Assembly (NCBI GenBank): GCA_963678215.1
Contig: OY782758.1
Span: forward strand, 248,001-312,000
DNA: 64,000 nt
DNA from: Thiobius zoothamnicola
GTDB taxonomy: Bacteria; Pseudomonadota; Gammaproteobacteria; Chromatiales; Chromatiaceae
Direction: 5' to 3'
The position numbers were made by a program, and so were the translations under genes. Shown here piece after piece: positions 16,686-24,254 of this stretch. The notes beneath the pieces were generated by a model that made no database searches, was not told the DNA's origin, and saw only the letters and a list, made by a program, of their open reading frames with translations. The stretch's first letter is position 1; every line of letters begins with the position of its first letter.

Positions 16686-17021
16686 CGAGTAACCAAGCGT
16701 TTCTGGTGTTGTTTCTAGAATATTTCTCGCGATCTTTTCGACTTTAGAAATGATTGGGTCAGTGAGACGCTCTTTGTTTTTTATTCTTTTGCAATAAGTC
16801 TTAAACTCAGGAAGTGTTGGCGATCTGGTGAGTGTTTGAATACAGTGTTCTGTAGCGTGACCAATTGTTCTTACATCGTATTCCACGAGCAATTCTGACC
16901 ATGTATCAATCCAAAATATCTTTTCAGACGCGAGGTCACCCCACGCCTTTGAAAAAGCATCAAATGCTGCACCAACAACAAACTTGATTTCTGTGTTTAA
17001 ACCTTCTCCATCTCCAAACAT
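16686..17021 (-). pseudogene. Cassette gene of unknown function, last codons interrupted by IS30
   Basis: About 111 residues precede the IS30 (from MFGDGEGLNTEIKFVVGAAF to ETTPETLGYS). ATG 17021 has a GAGAG ribosome site and starts 22 bp from the attC core, as cassette genes do. Without the IS the frame would end Gly-Tyr-Ser-Thr-stop. With it, translation runs 17 codons into the IS. The segment SPTLPEFKTYCKRI recalls phage replication-loader (lambda P-like) C-termini, but that is weak. The product is therefore nearly complete and may still work. Confidence 0.6.
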
Positions 17022-17042
17022 GTAATATCTCTCAATTGAATG

Positions 17043-17122
17043 GCCTAACGCTTCACATCAGCCGACCGCAAAAGCAGAGCGAAGCGGTGCTTTTGCGGTT
17101 CGGCTGGATGTGATTGTTAGCT
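17043..17122 (-). other. attC recombination site (after the HEPN-like cassette)
   Basis: 80 bp on the minus strand and the clearest of the set: inverse core AGCTAAC (17116-17122) followed by AATCACATCC, long arms (CACATCCAGCCGAACCGCAA against its near-complement ending GATGTG) with unpaired single bases of the kind that set strand choice by the integrase, and core GCGTTAGGC (GTTAGGC at 17043-17049). Confidence 0.92.
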
Positions 17123-17138
17123 CTAATTTGTTGGGAAT

Positions 17139-18161
17139 TCATATTTTCACTGGATGAGTAATGTCTTGCCTTAAAGGCAAGGCATGAGCTGGCTTTGAAT
17201 ATGCGGAGTGTCCACACATTTGTTTGTGCTCGAAGTGAACCTTCGCACGTAATTCATAATCTGTGGCTACCAAGTTACTCGTAGCAATTGAGTTAAGAGG
17301 GTTAGCCGTTAAGATACTTGTGATTTTCATGCCTTCAAGTGCTAGAAACTCTAACAGAAGGTGATGTGCCTCAATTGCCTTTTTTGCAAGTGAGAGTCTT
17401 TCGCTACTTTGATACGAATCATCAAGGTACCGCACAGATGGACCACCCACCAAAATAGAAATTTCGTCAACTATCTGGTTACCACGTCCTGAGAAAATGA
17501 CACCATAAGCACGAAGCGCAGCCGCTAATTTTATAATGTTATGGCTGTATTTTCTAACCGAGGATTCTGTTTCCCCTTGAGAAAATAGAGCTGCTTTCAG
17601 TAGTTTTTCTAGTGCTTGCAAAGAATGCCAAAGTGACAAATGGTATGCTGGCCGTGAAAGCTCAAATGAAGTTACCGATATATCAAAATCAGACATAGCT
17701 AGCCAAATCCATTTGGCCATAGGCATATTTTGTAGGTTTCTAATTCCTTGAAGTGCATAGCTATCTGAACTCAATAACTTTGATAAAGATGATTCTAATT
17801 CATATTGAATAAGGGTGATGTCTGGAAGTGTTACCTCCGAATCCGTAGAACTCCAAGTCACGATAATAGGTACCGGAGTTGCGAGACCTACGAAACGGGA
17901 TGCTGGGGGTTCATAGACAGCGTGACCATAAACATTCTTGTACCAAGTGCTACATATAGCTTGGATGTCTAGATTTTTTGAGGACATGAAGTTTTGCACA
18001 AAAGATATGTGCTCGTCAGCCCAAGTCCGCTCCGCCAACCATTCAGCAGCAAAATATTTCCGATATGAAACTGGGCAATTTTCAGCATCCAACACTTTAT
18101 CTAAGGCCATCATGCCTGGAGCGAGTTTAAAGTGGTCAGCGTAAGAGATGATTGTGTTCAT
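17139..18161 (-). CDS. Cassette protein with C-terminal HEPN-like helices
   Basis: 340 residues, not recognised as a whole. The segment around residues 175-235 (HLSLWHSLQALEKLLKAALF ... RKYSHNIIKLAAALRAYG) has the paired-helix pattern of HEPN domains, including a polar HN-type motif. HEPN proteins are often RNases in toxin or defence systems. No membrane segments. The stop codon lies 17 bp before an attC inverse core, which makes it a cassette gene; the upstream boundary shows only half an attC. Confidence 0.5.
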   Translation of the reverse strand: MNTIISYADHFKLAPGMMALDKVLDAENCPVSYRKYFAAEWLAERTWADEHISFVQNFMSSKNLDIQAICSTWYKNVYGHAVYEPPASRFVGLATPVPIIVTWSSTDSEVTLPDITLIQYELESSLSKLLSSDSYALQGIRNLQNMPMAKWIWLAMSDFDISVTSFELSRPAYHLSLWHSLQALEKLLKAALFSQGETESSVRKYSHNIIKLAAALRAYGVIFSGRGNQIVDEISILVGGPSVRYLDDSYQSSERLSLAKKAIEAHHLLLEFLALEGMKITSILTANPLNSIATSNLVATDYELRAKVHFEHKQMCGHSAYSKPAHALPLRQDITHPVKI

Positions 18162-18172
18162 TGGAGCTACTT

Positions 18173-18179
18173 GTTAGGT
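18173..18179 (-). other. Half attC (inverse core only)
   Basis: On the minus strand the sequence CACCTAACAAGTAGC follows the membrane-protein gene and looks like an attC inverse core (ACCTAAC), but the second core and the palindrome are absent: the next gene begins 12 bp on. Either an attC lost its distal half, or the two genes sit in one cassette and this is chance. Confidence 0.4.
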
Positions 18180-18193
18180 GATATTAAAGCAAC

Positions 18194-18738
18194 TTAACCT
18201 TGAAATTTGAACGATGAAAAGGCAATGAAAGAAATCATCAGTGCAAATGCAGTGATCGCCCCAAGTGCATGAATAAGTGCATTTTTCGTAGCCGCTAAAA
18301 TCACTATTACTACAAGGCCTAGTGCTCTCCATATATTTTCAATGTTGAAAATAGTACCCAACCCTAACAACAGGGGTTCCAGTGCTAATGAAACTACAGC
18401 CAGGAAGCATGTGCCAAAAAACCATGCAGTATTTTCATAGTATAGCTTTTTGAAATTTCTGAACTCTTTTTCGTTATCTCCGGGCCAGAGGATTACAGAA
18501 GCAATATAGAGAAGTATGGGATAAGTAAGATAATAAATATACAAAGCGAAATTTTCGCCGAAATCACGCCAAGAATATGTCACATACCAAAGTTGGACTA
18601 TGGCTAAGAATACAGTGATCGACCAAAGCACATGAACCCAGTAAAAAGAGATTCTATCTCTTATGTGGATTAAACGGGAAAACCCCTGAAGAATTTGAAC
18701 TAGTGCAAGGCCAAGTATTACGCCGACAATTACTACTA
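18194..18738 (-). pseudogene. Membrane protein of unknown function, 5' end removed by IS5 copy 2
   Basis: About 180 residues with five or six hydrophobic segments (for example VVIVGVILGLALVQIL, TVFLAIVQLWYVTYS, LTYPILLYIASVILW, LGLVVIVILAATKNALIHAL). The IS5 copy joins at the first of these; the original start codon is lost, although the frame stays open into the IS end. Resembles small integral proteins often found in integron cassettes; no family assigned. Confidence 0.55.
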
Positions 18739-19950
18739 GAGACCTTTGCGCGATAGCTAAATGTTTTTCCTGCGTTGACCTTATGGTCAAAAAATCGTTT
18801 CACTCTGCCTTATCGTTCAAAAATCTGCGTCAATCCTCGCCAAAAACAAGCCATTTCGGCCATTTTTTGCTGTTTTCCCATCCATTAGGCACAATTTGCC
18901 TGCTGGATTGAACAACCGCGTTTTAAATTGTAGGCGATACCCATCAACATAACCCGGGTACGGTTACGTGCCAAGCCCAGGTAACGCGCTTTGCCCATAC
19001 CATAATGTTGCTTTAAGACACCAAACACCCGCTCCACCGTGCTACGCACACCCGCGTGTGTACGGTTAAATTCACGCTCGGCTTTTGTCAATGGCCGGTT
19101 CCGGTAAGCACGCTTGAGGATGCGGTTTCCAATCCCCCGTTTTACCAACCCACTATCATGCTCTCCGCTGGCATAGGCACTGTCGGCATAGACCGCTGAC
19201 TCATCCCCGCCCAGTAATTCCGTGAAGCATTGGCTGTCGTGGACATTGCCCGCCGTAAAACCCACGGCCTTGATAAACCCGTCCTCATCCACATTCATGT
19301 GCGCCTTGTAACCATAGGGGCTTTTGCGTTTGCCATCTGAACCGTTTTTGACATTCCAGGCAGCCTCTGAGTCCTGGGTGGGTTCGCCTTGCTTGTCCTT
19401 GTTCGGACGGCATTGCTTTGCCTCTATCACACTGGCATCCACAATACTGACCTCGCCATGTTTGATGTAAAGCCCAAGACTTGACAGTTGTTGGTTCACC
19501 GACTCCAGTAGTTTACCCAGCAGGTCTTGCTGCTCCAGCTTTTGGCGGAAACGCCAGAAGGTACTGTGGTCTGGAACGGCTTCGGATAAATCCAGTTCGA
19601 TAAAGCGGCGGAACAGCAAATCCCGCGCAAGCTGCTTCTCCAGGGCAGGATCGCTCAGCCCATACCCGCTTTGCAGTAATAAGGCTTTGAACATCATTAA
19701 AGGCGGCCAGGCTTTTTCGCCCCGGGCCTTGGCATGGATACCACCAAGCAGGGCTTCAATGGCTAACCCGTCAATCATCCCATTGAGGGAGTCAAGCTCT
19801 TGTAACGCTACATGTTCTACAATGGCAGCATCTGCCAAGCTTTTTTGTTTGAGGTTTTTCCAGGCCATCTGTTGCTATCTTTGAGACATTTCGGTATCTA
19901 GGATTATCCAGCTTTTTCTTTGATCTGGTAAGCTCTCGTGCAAAGGTCTC
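18739..19950 (-). mobile_element. IS5-family insertion sequence, copy 2
   Basis: 1212 bp, same terminal repeats (GAGACCTTTGC / GCAAAGGTCTC) and orientation as copy 1. Visible differences from copy 1 are single bases, for example in the short leader before the transposase stop side and at two codons. Right flank ATCTA equals the left flank of copy 1. Confidence 0.93.
18885..19868 (-). CDS. IS5-family transposase (copy 2)
   Basis: 327 residues, intact, with the same DDE blocks as copy 1 (VSIVDASVIEA, AVYADSAYAS, VRSTVERVFG). Residue 34 is Gly (MIDGLAIEAL) and residue 81 Ala (KQLARDLL), where copy 1 has Trp and Val. Confidence 0.95.
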   Translation of the reverse strand: MAWKNLKQKSLADAAIVEHVALQELDSLNGMIDGLAIEALLGGIHAKARGEKAWPPLMMFKALLLQSGYGLSDPALEKQLARDLLFRRFIELDLSEAVPDHSTFWRFRQKLEQQDLLGKLLESVNQQLSSLGLYIKHGEVSIVDASVIEAKQCRPNKDKQGEPTQDSEAAWNVKNGSDGKRKSPYGYKAHMNVDEDGFIKAVGFTAGNVHDSQCFTELLGGDESAVYADSAYASGEHDSGLVKRGIGNRILKRAYRNRPLTKAEREFNRTHAGVRSTVERVFGVLKQHYGMGKARYLGLARNRTRVMLMGIAYNLKRGCSIQQANCA

Positions 19951-19955
19951 ATCTA
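19951..19955. repeat. 5-bp direct repeat ATCTA, right flank of composite element
   Basis: Partner of the ATCTA at 11529-11533; immediately follows the right terminal repeat of IS5 copy 2. Confidence 0.6.
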
Positions 19956-20012
19956 GTTATTTCAGCGCTATTTTTTCGAAATACTTTTTTGCGCTTTGCA
20001 CCGCATTGAATT

Positions 20013-20369
20013 TCACTGACGCATCTGACTTTGTGTGGCGGCCTCCGGCTCCATATCCCAGAGTTTCTCGATTTCGTAATAATCCCGCACTTTGGCTTGC
20101 ATAGCATGTAGCACGACGCCATTTAAATCCACCAAAGCCCATTCGCCTTCTTGCAGGCCTTCCTGGCCGATAGCGGGTTCGCCAGCCTGTTTGGCTTTGA
20201 AGGCGACCGTTTCTGCCATGGATTTGACGTGACGCGCCGAAGTGCCTGAAGCGATGACCAGAAAATCCATAATGCTGGTGCGTCCCCGTACATCCAATAC
20301 CCGCACATCCAAGGCTTTCATATCGGTCAAAGCCTGCACCACCAAATCACGTAATGTTTCTATCTGCAT
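20013..20369 (-). CDS. rsfS: Ribosomal silencing factor RsfS
   Basis: 118 residues from ATG 20369 (MQIETLRDLV). RsfS binds uL14 and blocks subunit joining when nutrients are scarce. Family blocks: ALDVRVLDVRGRTSIMDFLVI, GTSARHVKSMAE, WALVDLNGVVLHAM and YYEIEKLW. A second in-frame start at 20393 adds eight residues. It follows nadD by 30 bp or less, the classic nadD-rsfS pair; rlmH, normally next, is missing here because the IS5-bounded element begins 58 bp past the stop. Confidence 0.93.
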   Translation of the reverse strand: MQIETLRDLVVQALTDMKALDVRVLDVRGRTSIMDFLVIASGTSARHVKSMAETVAFKAKQAGEPAIGQEGLQEGEWALVDLNGVVLHAMQAKVRDYYEIEKLWDMEPEAATQSQMRQ

Positions 20370-20399
20370 ATAGCTCCCGGTATTTTGTTGCATAGGGGT

Positions 20400-21032
20400 T
20401 CATGATAAAGCATAAAGATGATGCTGATGAATATAATCCAATACTTGCGGAGGCAGTAAGTAATCCGCCTGTCGTCCTTGTTGCAAACATCGGCGTATTT
20501 GAGTGGAGGAAATGGCGAGTTGGGTGACGGGCTGGCAATAAATGCCGCCTGCTGACCGTTGATTAAATGCGTCTACATCCTGGCATTCGCCTTGTTCAAG
20601 CCAGCGTTTAAGCGAATGATGGGGGGGGGATGCATGATCTGGACGTTGCATCACCACAATATTCGCCAGTTGCAGAATGGATTCCGGTTCGCGCCAGGTG
20701 GCGAAGTGGTTGAAAGCGTCGCCGCCTAACAGTAGGCAGAATCTTTGGCCCGGCATTTCAGCATGCAGCCAACGCAGGGTATCGACCATATAGGAGTGGC
20801 CGCCGCGTTTGATTTCGCCATCATCCGCCATTAATTGATTTTGTTGACGCAACGCCAGTCGCAACATGGTCAGGCGGTGTTCGGCACTGGCGCCCGGCTG
20901 TGCTTTGTGCGTCGCTTGATACAATGGCATCATGCGCACTTGTCGTAAGTTTAATGCTTCCAGCACATCCAGGGCGATGCGTAAGTGGCCGTGGTGTACA
21001 GGGTCAAATGCGCCTCCTAAAATGCCAATCAT
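20400..21032 (-). CDS. nadD: Nicotinate-nucleotide adenylyltransferase
   Basis: 210 residues. Joins nicotinate mononucleotide to AMP in NAD synthesis. Nucleotidyltransferase motif GGAFDPVHHGHLRIA at the N-terminus and the C-terminal ISSTQIR signature are present. Since nadA in this window is broken, NadD would serve salvage of nicotinate unless another nadA exists. Confidence 0.95.
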   Translation of the reverse strand: MIGILGGAFDPVHHGHLRIALDVLEALNLRQVRMMPLYQATHKAQPGASAEHRLTMLRLALRQQNQLMADDGEIKRGGHSYMVDTLRWLHAEMPGQRFCLLLGGDAFNHFATWREPESILQLANIVVMQRPDHASPPHHSLKRWLEQGECQDVDAFNQRSAGGIYCQPVTQLAISSTQIRRCLQQGRQADYLLPPQVLDYIHQHHLYALS

Positions 21033-21053
21033 GTATTCAACCTATTCATCATC

Positions 21054-21644
21054 ATGAGTGCTTTACTCCGCCGACAACTCAAACAGCGTCGCCTTGATAT
21101 ACCGGCTAAACAACGCGTACAGGCGAACCGGCGTATTAACCAGCGGATACAAGCGTTGCCTGAGTTTAAACGGGCTAAACGTCTGGCGGCCTATGTCGCT
21201 TGCAAGGGCGAAGCCGACCCGTTGCCCAGTCTGATTTCAGCTTATCGTGTCGGCGTGATCTGCTATTTGCCGGTATTGCATCCTTTTTTGCCCGGGCGGT
21301 TGTTATTCGCCGTTTGGACGCCTGATACGCCGATGCGAAAAAACCGGTTCAATATTCCTGAACCGGCTTATGCTTTCTCTACCTGCATCAAGCCCAGTTT
21401 ACTGGATGTCGTACTGACGCCGCTATTAGGGTTTTCTCAAAGTCGCCATCGTCTGGGGATGGGCGGGGGGTTTTATGACCGTACTTTTGCGTATCGGCGA
21501 CGGCGCAAAATTTGGCGTGGCCCACAATTGATTGGCGTCGCATTTGATGAACAGCAGTGTTCCCAATGGGATATCAAGCCCTGGGATATTGCGTTGGATA
21601 AAGTGGTGACTCAATCCTTATGTCTGATCCCATCAACATCCTGA
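21054..21644 (+). CDS. 5-formyltetrahydrofolate cyclo-ligase
   Basis: 196 residues. ATP-dependent conversion of 5-formyl-THF to 5,10-methenyl-THF. Blocks: N-terminal LLRRQLKQRRLDIP, Y-containing VICYLPVLHP, and the P-loop-like LGMGGGFYDRTFA. Known as ygfA/fau in E. coli. Diverges from nadD; its 3' end overlaps the TRAP small permease gene by 25 bp. Confidence 0.9.
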   Translation: MSALLRRQLKQRRLDIPAKQRVQANRRINQRIQALPEFKRAKRLAAYVACKGEADPLPSLISAYRVGVICYLPVLHPFLPGRLLFAVWTPDTPMRKNRFNIPEPAYAFSTCIKPSLLDVVLTPLLGFSQSRHRLGMGGGFYDRTFAYRRRRKIWRGPQLIGVAFDEQQCSQWDIKPWDIALDKVVTQSLCLIPSTS

Positions 21645-22237
21645 CCGATCAAAGCCGCTTGAGTCGTTTTGATCAGTGGCTTTTCCGGCTCGAATCGGCA
21701 TTGACCTTGTTTGGCGGCGTGATCATCTTAGCGCTGGTATTGCTGGCCGTGGGCAATATTCTTGGGCGTTGGCTGTTTGATTTACCCATCAACGGGTATA
21801 TTGATTGGGTTGAACAGGCGATGGCCTTTATGGCGTTTCTGGGGATCGCTTATACCCAGCGGCTGGGAGGGCATATCCGCATGGATGTTGTGGTTGGCCG
21901 CTTGAGCAAAGTGCGCCTGTGGCTCGTTGAATTGGTTTCCAGTGTATTGATGTTAGGGCTGACTTTGGCGCTCATTTACGGCTCTTACTTACATTTCAAT
22001 CGAGCGTTTGTGTTGGGTGACTCCTCTCTCGATATTGATTTGCCGACTTGGCCTGCCAAATTGGTGGTACCGGTTGCGTTGAGTTTTCTGGCGCTGCGGT
22101 TAAGCGTGCAAATCATGGCTTGTCTGCGTGCATTAACTTATCCCAACAAACTGCCGATCGTGATGCCGCAAAGCGAAAATCCAGCGCAGACCGCAGTGCG
22201 TGAGGCCGATGTATTGTTAAAAGGTGAGGATGCATGA
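21620..22237 (+). CDS. TRAP transporter small permease (DctQ family)
   Basis: 205 residues with four membrane helices (LFGGVIILALVLLAVGNILGRWLF first). The block INGYIDWVEQAMAFMAFLGIAY with GGHIRMDV is the DctQ signature. Works with the large permease encoded next (4-bp overlap) to import an organic or keto acid using a sodium gradient. No periplasmic DctP-type binding protein gene adjoins. Possible taurine- or carboxylate-type substrate cannot be resolved. Confidence 0.9.
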   Translation: MSDPINILTDQSRLSRFDQWLFRLESALTLFGGVIILALVLLAVGNILGRWLFDLPINGYIDWVEQAMAFMAFLGIAYTQRLGGHIRMDVVVGRLSKVRLWLVELVSSVLMLGLTLALIYGSYLHFNRAFVLGDSSLDIDLPTWPAKLVVPVALSFLALRLSVQIMACLRALTYPNKLPIVMPQSENPAQTAVREADVLLKGEDA

Positions 22238-23643
22238 ACATGGTCTGGCAGCAGATGGCCGCCATGTCATCCATTGATATCGGTTTATGGGTCACCGGTT
22301 TGATGCTGGTTTTGGTGGTGCTCGGAATGCGGGTGGCGTTCGCGGCGGCTTTGGCTGGTTTCTTAGGATTGTTGTGGATTTTCACTGCCAAACTGGGGTT
22401 TGAGAAAGGCCTGATGGTGGCGATAAAAATGGCGGGAACCATCCCGCATTCCAAAATATCGACGGTCGCTTTGTCTTTGATTCCGACTTTCATTTTAATC
22501 GGTTTTCTCGCTTATCATGCCGGTCTTACCCGCGCTTTATTTGAGGCGGCAAAACGTTGGGTTGGCTGGTTGCCTGGCGGCATGGCGGTCGCCACGGTGT
22601 TTTCCACCGCCGGATTCGCGGCGGTCTCGGGCGCATCTGTCGCCACTTCCGCCGTGTTCGCACGCATCGCGATTCCAGAGATGCTGAAATTGGGTTATGA
22701 CAAACGTTTTGCGGCGGGCGTGGTGGCGGCGGGTGGTACTTTGGCTTCGTTGATTCCACCGTCGGCGATATTGGTCATTTATGCCATTATCGTTGAACAG
22801 GATGTCGGCGCTTTGTTGATGGCGGGTTTTTTGCCAGGTATCGTCTCCGCGCTGATTTATGCCGGGCTGGTGATTGTGCTTGCTCGCTTACGCCAGGATT
22901 TGGGGCCGCCAGTGCAAGGCTACGGTTGGCGGGAGCGGTTCGCCGCATTGCCGGGCGCATTGCCGATCTTTATCGTGACCGGTATTGTTTTTGTCTGCAT
23001 CTATGGCGGCGTGGGCACGCCGACCGAAGCAGGCGCACTCGGTGCATTCATCATTCTCTGTCTGGCTGCATACAAAGGCATGCGATGGCACGATTTGCGG
23101 GGCGCGTTGCTGGAAACTGCCAAACTGACTGCGATGATCTTCACCATTATCTGGGGGGTGCTGTTATATGTGCGCTTTCTCGGTTTTGCCGATCTGCCCG
23201 GAACTTTCGCTGATTGGATCAGCGGTTTGGAACAAAGCCCATTACTGACGTTGATCCTGATTTTATGTGCTTATGCCATTCTGGGCATGTTTATGGATGC
23301 TATTGGCATGTTGTTGCTGACTTTGCCGGTCGTTTACCCGGCGGTGATCGCGTTGAACGGAGGGGCTGGCGTCAGCGCGGCCGATTCTGCCTTTGGTTTA
23401 TCCGAGACGGGCTGTGCCATCTGGTTCGGCATTATTGTCGTCAAAATGGCTGAGCTTTGTTTGATTACGCCGCCCATCGGGTTGAACTGCTTTGTCGTCG
23501 CGGGTGTGCGTCCGGAATGTTCCGTACAAGATGTGTTTCGTGGCGTGACGCCTTTTTTCATCGCCGACATACTGACTATCGCCGTATTAATCCTCATGCC
23601 GCAGATTGTGCTGTGGTTGCCAAGCCTGATAGGAGCTGTTTGA
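22234..23643 (+). CDS. TRAP transporter large permease (DctM family)
   Basis: 469 residues, about twelve membrane helices. Family motifs: SKISTVALSLIPTFILIGFLA, FSTAGFAAVSGASVATSAVFA, GTLASLIPPSAILVIYAI and IYGGVGTPTEAGALGAF. Forms the transport channel with the preceding DctQ subunit. The binding-protein gene must be elsewhere. Confidence 0.93.
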   Translation: MNMVWQQMAAMSSIDIGLWVTGLMLVLVVLGMRVAFAAALAGFLGLLWIFTAKLGFEKGLMVAIKMAGTIPHSKISTVALSLIPTFILIGFLAYHAGLTRALFEAAKRWVGWLPGGMAVATVFSTAGFAAVSGASVATSAVFARIAIPEMLKLGYDKRFAAGVVAAGGTLASLIPPSAILVIYAIIVEQDVGALLMAGFLPGIVSALIYAGLVIVLARLRQDLGPPVQGYGWRERFAALPGALPIFIVTGIVFVCIYGGVGTPTEAGALGAFIILCLAAYKGMRWHDLRGALLETAKLTAMIFTIIWGVLLYVRFLGFADLPGTFADWISGLEQSPLLTLILILCAYAILGMFMDAIGMLLLTLPVVYPAVIALNGGAGVSAADSAFGLSETGCAIWFGIIVVKMAELCLITPPIGLNCFVVAGVRPECSVQDVFRGVTPFFIADILTIAVLILMPQIVLWLPSLIGAV

Positions 23644-23726
23644 TCAAGCCTGCGCAGATGATGGGCGGTATGTTATATTGCCGCCGCTTAACCAATCCCG
23701 GTTAGGTGAATTTCACGGAGTGCATG

Positions 23727-23954
23727 ATGAGTGAAGATAAAGCCGCGTTAGAAGCGGAAAAAGCAACCTTGATCAGCGAAATGCTGGAATTGCAAAAGCA
23801 ATTCATTGATCGTGAACATGATGGCGGCATCTCAGGCAAGGATTATTACTATAGCCAGGATGGTTTGCTCAAGGACTATCGTGAGACTTACATGGAAAAA
23901 GCCATGCGTGTTGTTGAAATCTCTCACAAGTTAGTCGGTTCAAGCGCCGTGTAA
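23727..23954 (+). CDS. Small conserved-looking hypothetical protein
   Basis: 75 residues, acidic and largely helical, from ATG 23727 (6 nt after GGAG; an adjacent ATG at 23724 is too close). The sequence MSEDKAALEAEKATLISEML, then a middle SGKDYYYSQDGLLKDYRETY and a final amphipathic helix, has no membrane or metal motif. Followed by a strong terminator, so it is probably a single-gene unit. Function unknown. Confidence 0.7.
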   Translation: MSEDKAALEAEKATLISEMLELQKQFIDREHDGGISGKDYYYSQDGLLKDYRETYMEKAMRVVEISHKLVGSSAV

Positions 23955-23983
23955 GCGTTCCAATCAGGTAATTGCCTTAAAAG

Positions 23984-24006
23984 ACCCGCCGATGGCGGGT
24001 TTTTTC
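23984..24006 (+). terminator. Rho-independent terminator
   Basis: Perfect stem ACCCGCC / GGCGGGT with a GAT loop followed by six T. Ends the small-protein transcript before the rpoH promoter region. Confidence 0.92.
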
Positions 24007-24031
24007 GTTTTAGCCAAATAGTGGTATTATT

Positions 24032-24058
24032 TTGGCACTCTCACTATTAGAGTGCTAA
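24032..24058 (+). promoter_or_regulatory. CIRCE operator 1 (HrcA site) upstream of rpoH
   Basis: TTGGCACTC - 9 nt - GAGTGCTAA; 17 of 18 arm bases match the CIRCE consensus and spacing is exactly nine. CIRCE is bound by the repressor HrcA, released on heat shock. The nearest downstream gene is rpoH about 200 bp away. A TATTAT at about 24025-24030 just before it could be a -10 element. Confidence 0.88.
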
Positions 24059-24062
24059 ACAA

Positions 24063-24089
24063 CTGGCACCCCTGATTGAGGAGTGCTAG
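24063..24089 (+). promoter_or_regulatory. CIRCE operator 2 (degenerate) upstream of rpoH
   Basis: CTGGCACCC - 9 nt - GAGTGCTAG begins 4 bp after operator 1. Arms are less perfect but the nine-base spacing is kept. Two tandem sites would allow tighter or graded HrcA repression. Confidence 0.7.
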
Positions 24090-24254
24090 TCTGGTCGTAT
24101 ATTAAGAAATGGCGTAGCTGGATGTGTTGGGTTATGAGAATACATTTTCGTAATCCGCTGATTTAAGGAAGCCGGATTCAGGGAAGTAACTACACGAGAC
24201 TTCTACGGGCATTTCGCCTGAGACATAGATAATCAAGTGGCGTGGTTTAAATTG

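Larger units (their letters stand above)
11534..19950. mobile_element. Putative composite transposon: two IS5 copies bracketing an integron cassette array
   Basis: An 8417-bp unit bounded by two same-orientation IS5-family copies of 1212 bp that differ at only a handful of bases, hence recently duplicated. The outer flanks share a 5-bp direct repeat. Everything between (12746-18738) is minus-strand gene cassettes with attC sites. It separates the DsrE-like gene from rsfS, presumably a once shorter intergenic region. Movement as one unit is inferred from the flanks, not shown. Confidence 0.65.

Noticed and set aside
13397..17122. The GC-rich palindromes between the toxin-antitoxin genes as ordinary terminators or REP repeats
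   Set aside because: They lack T-runs, and each has the two conserved attC cores in the right order and strand, with unpaired bases in the stem.
18095..18180. A complete sixth attC between the HEPN-like and membrane-protein genes
   Set aside because: Only the inverse core and a few following bases are present; no complementary arm or second core lies within a plausible distance.
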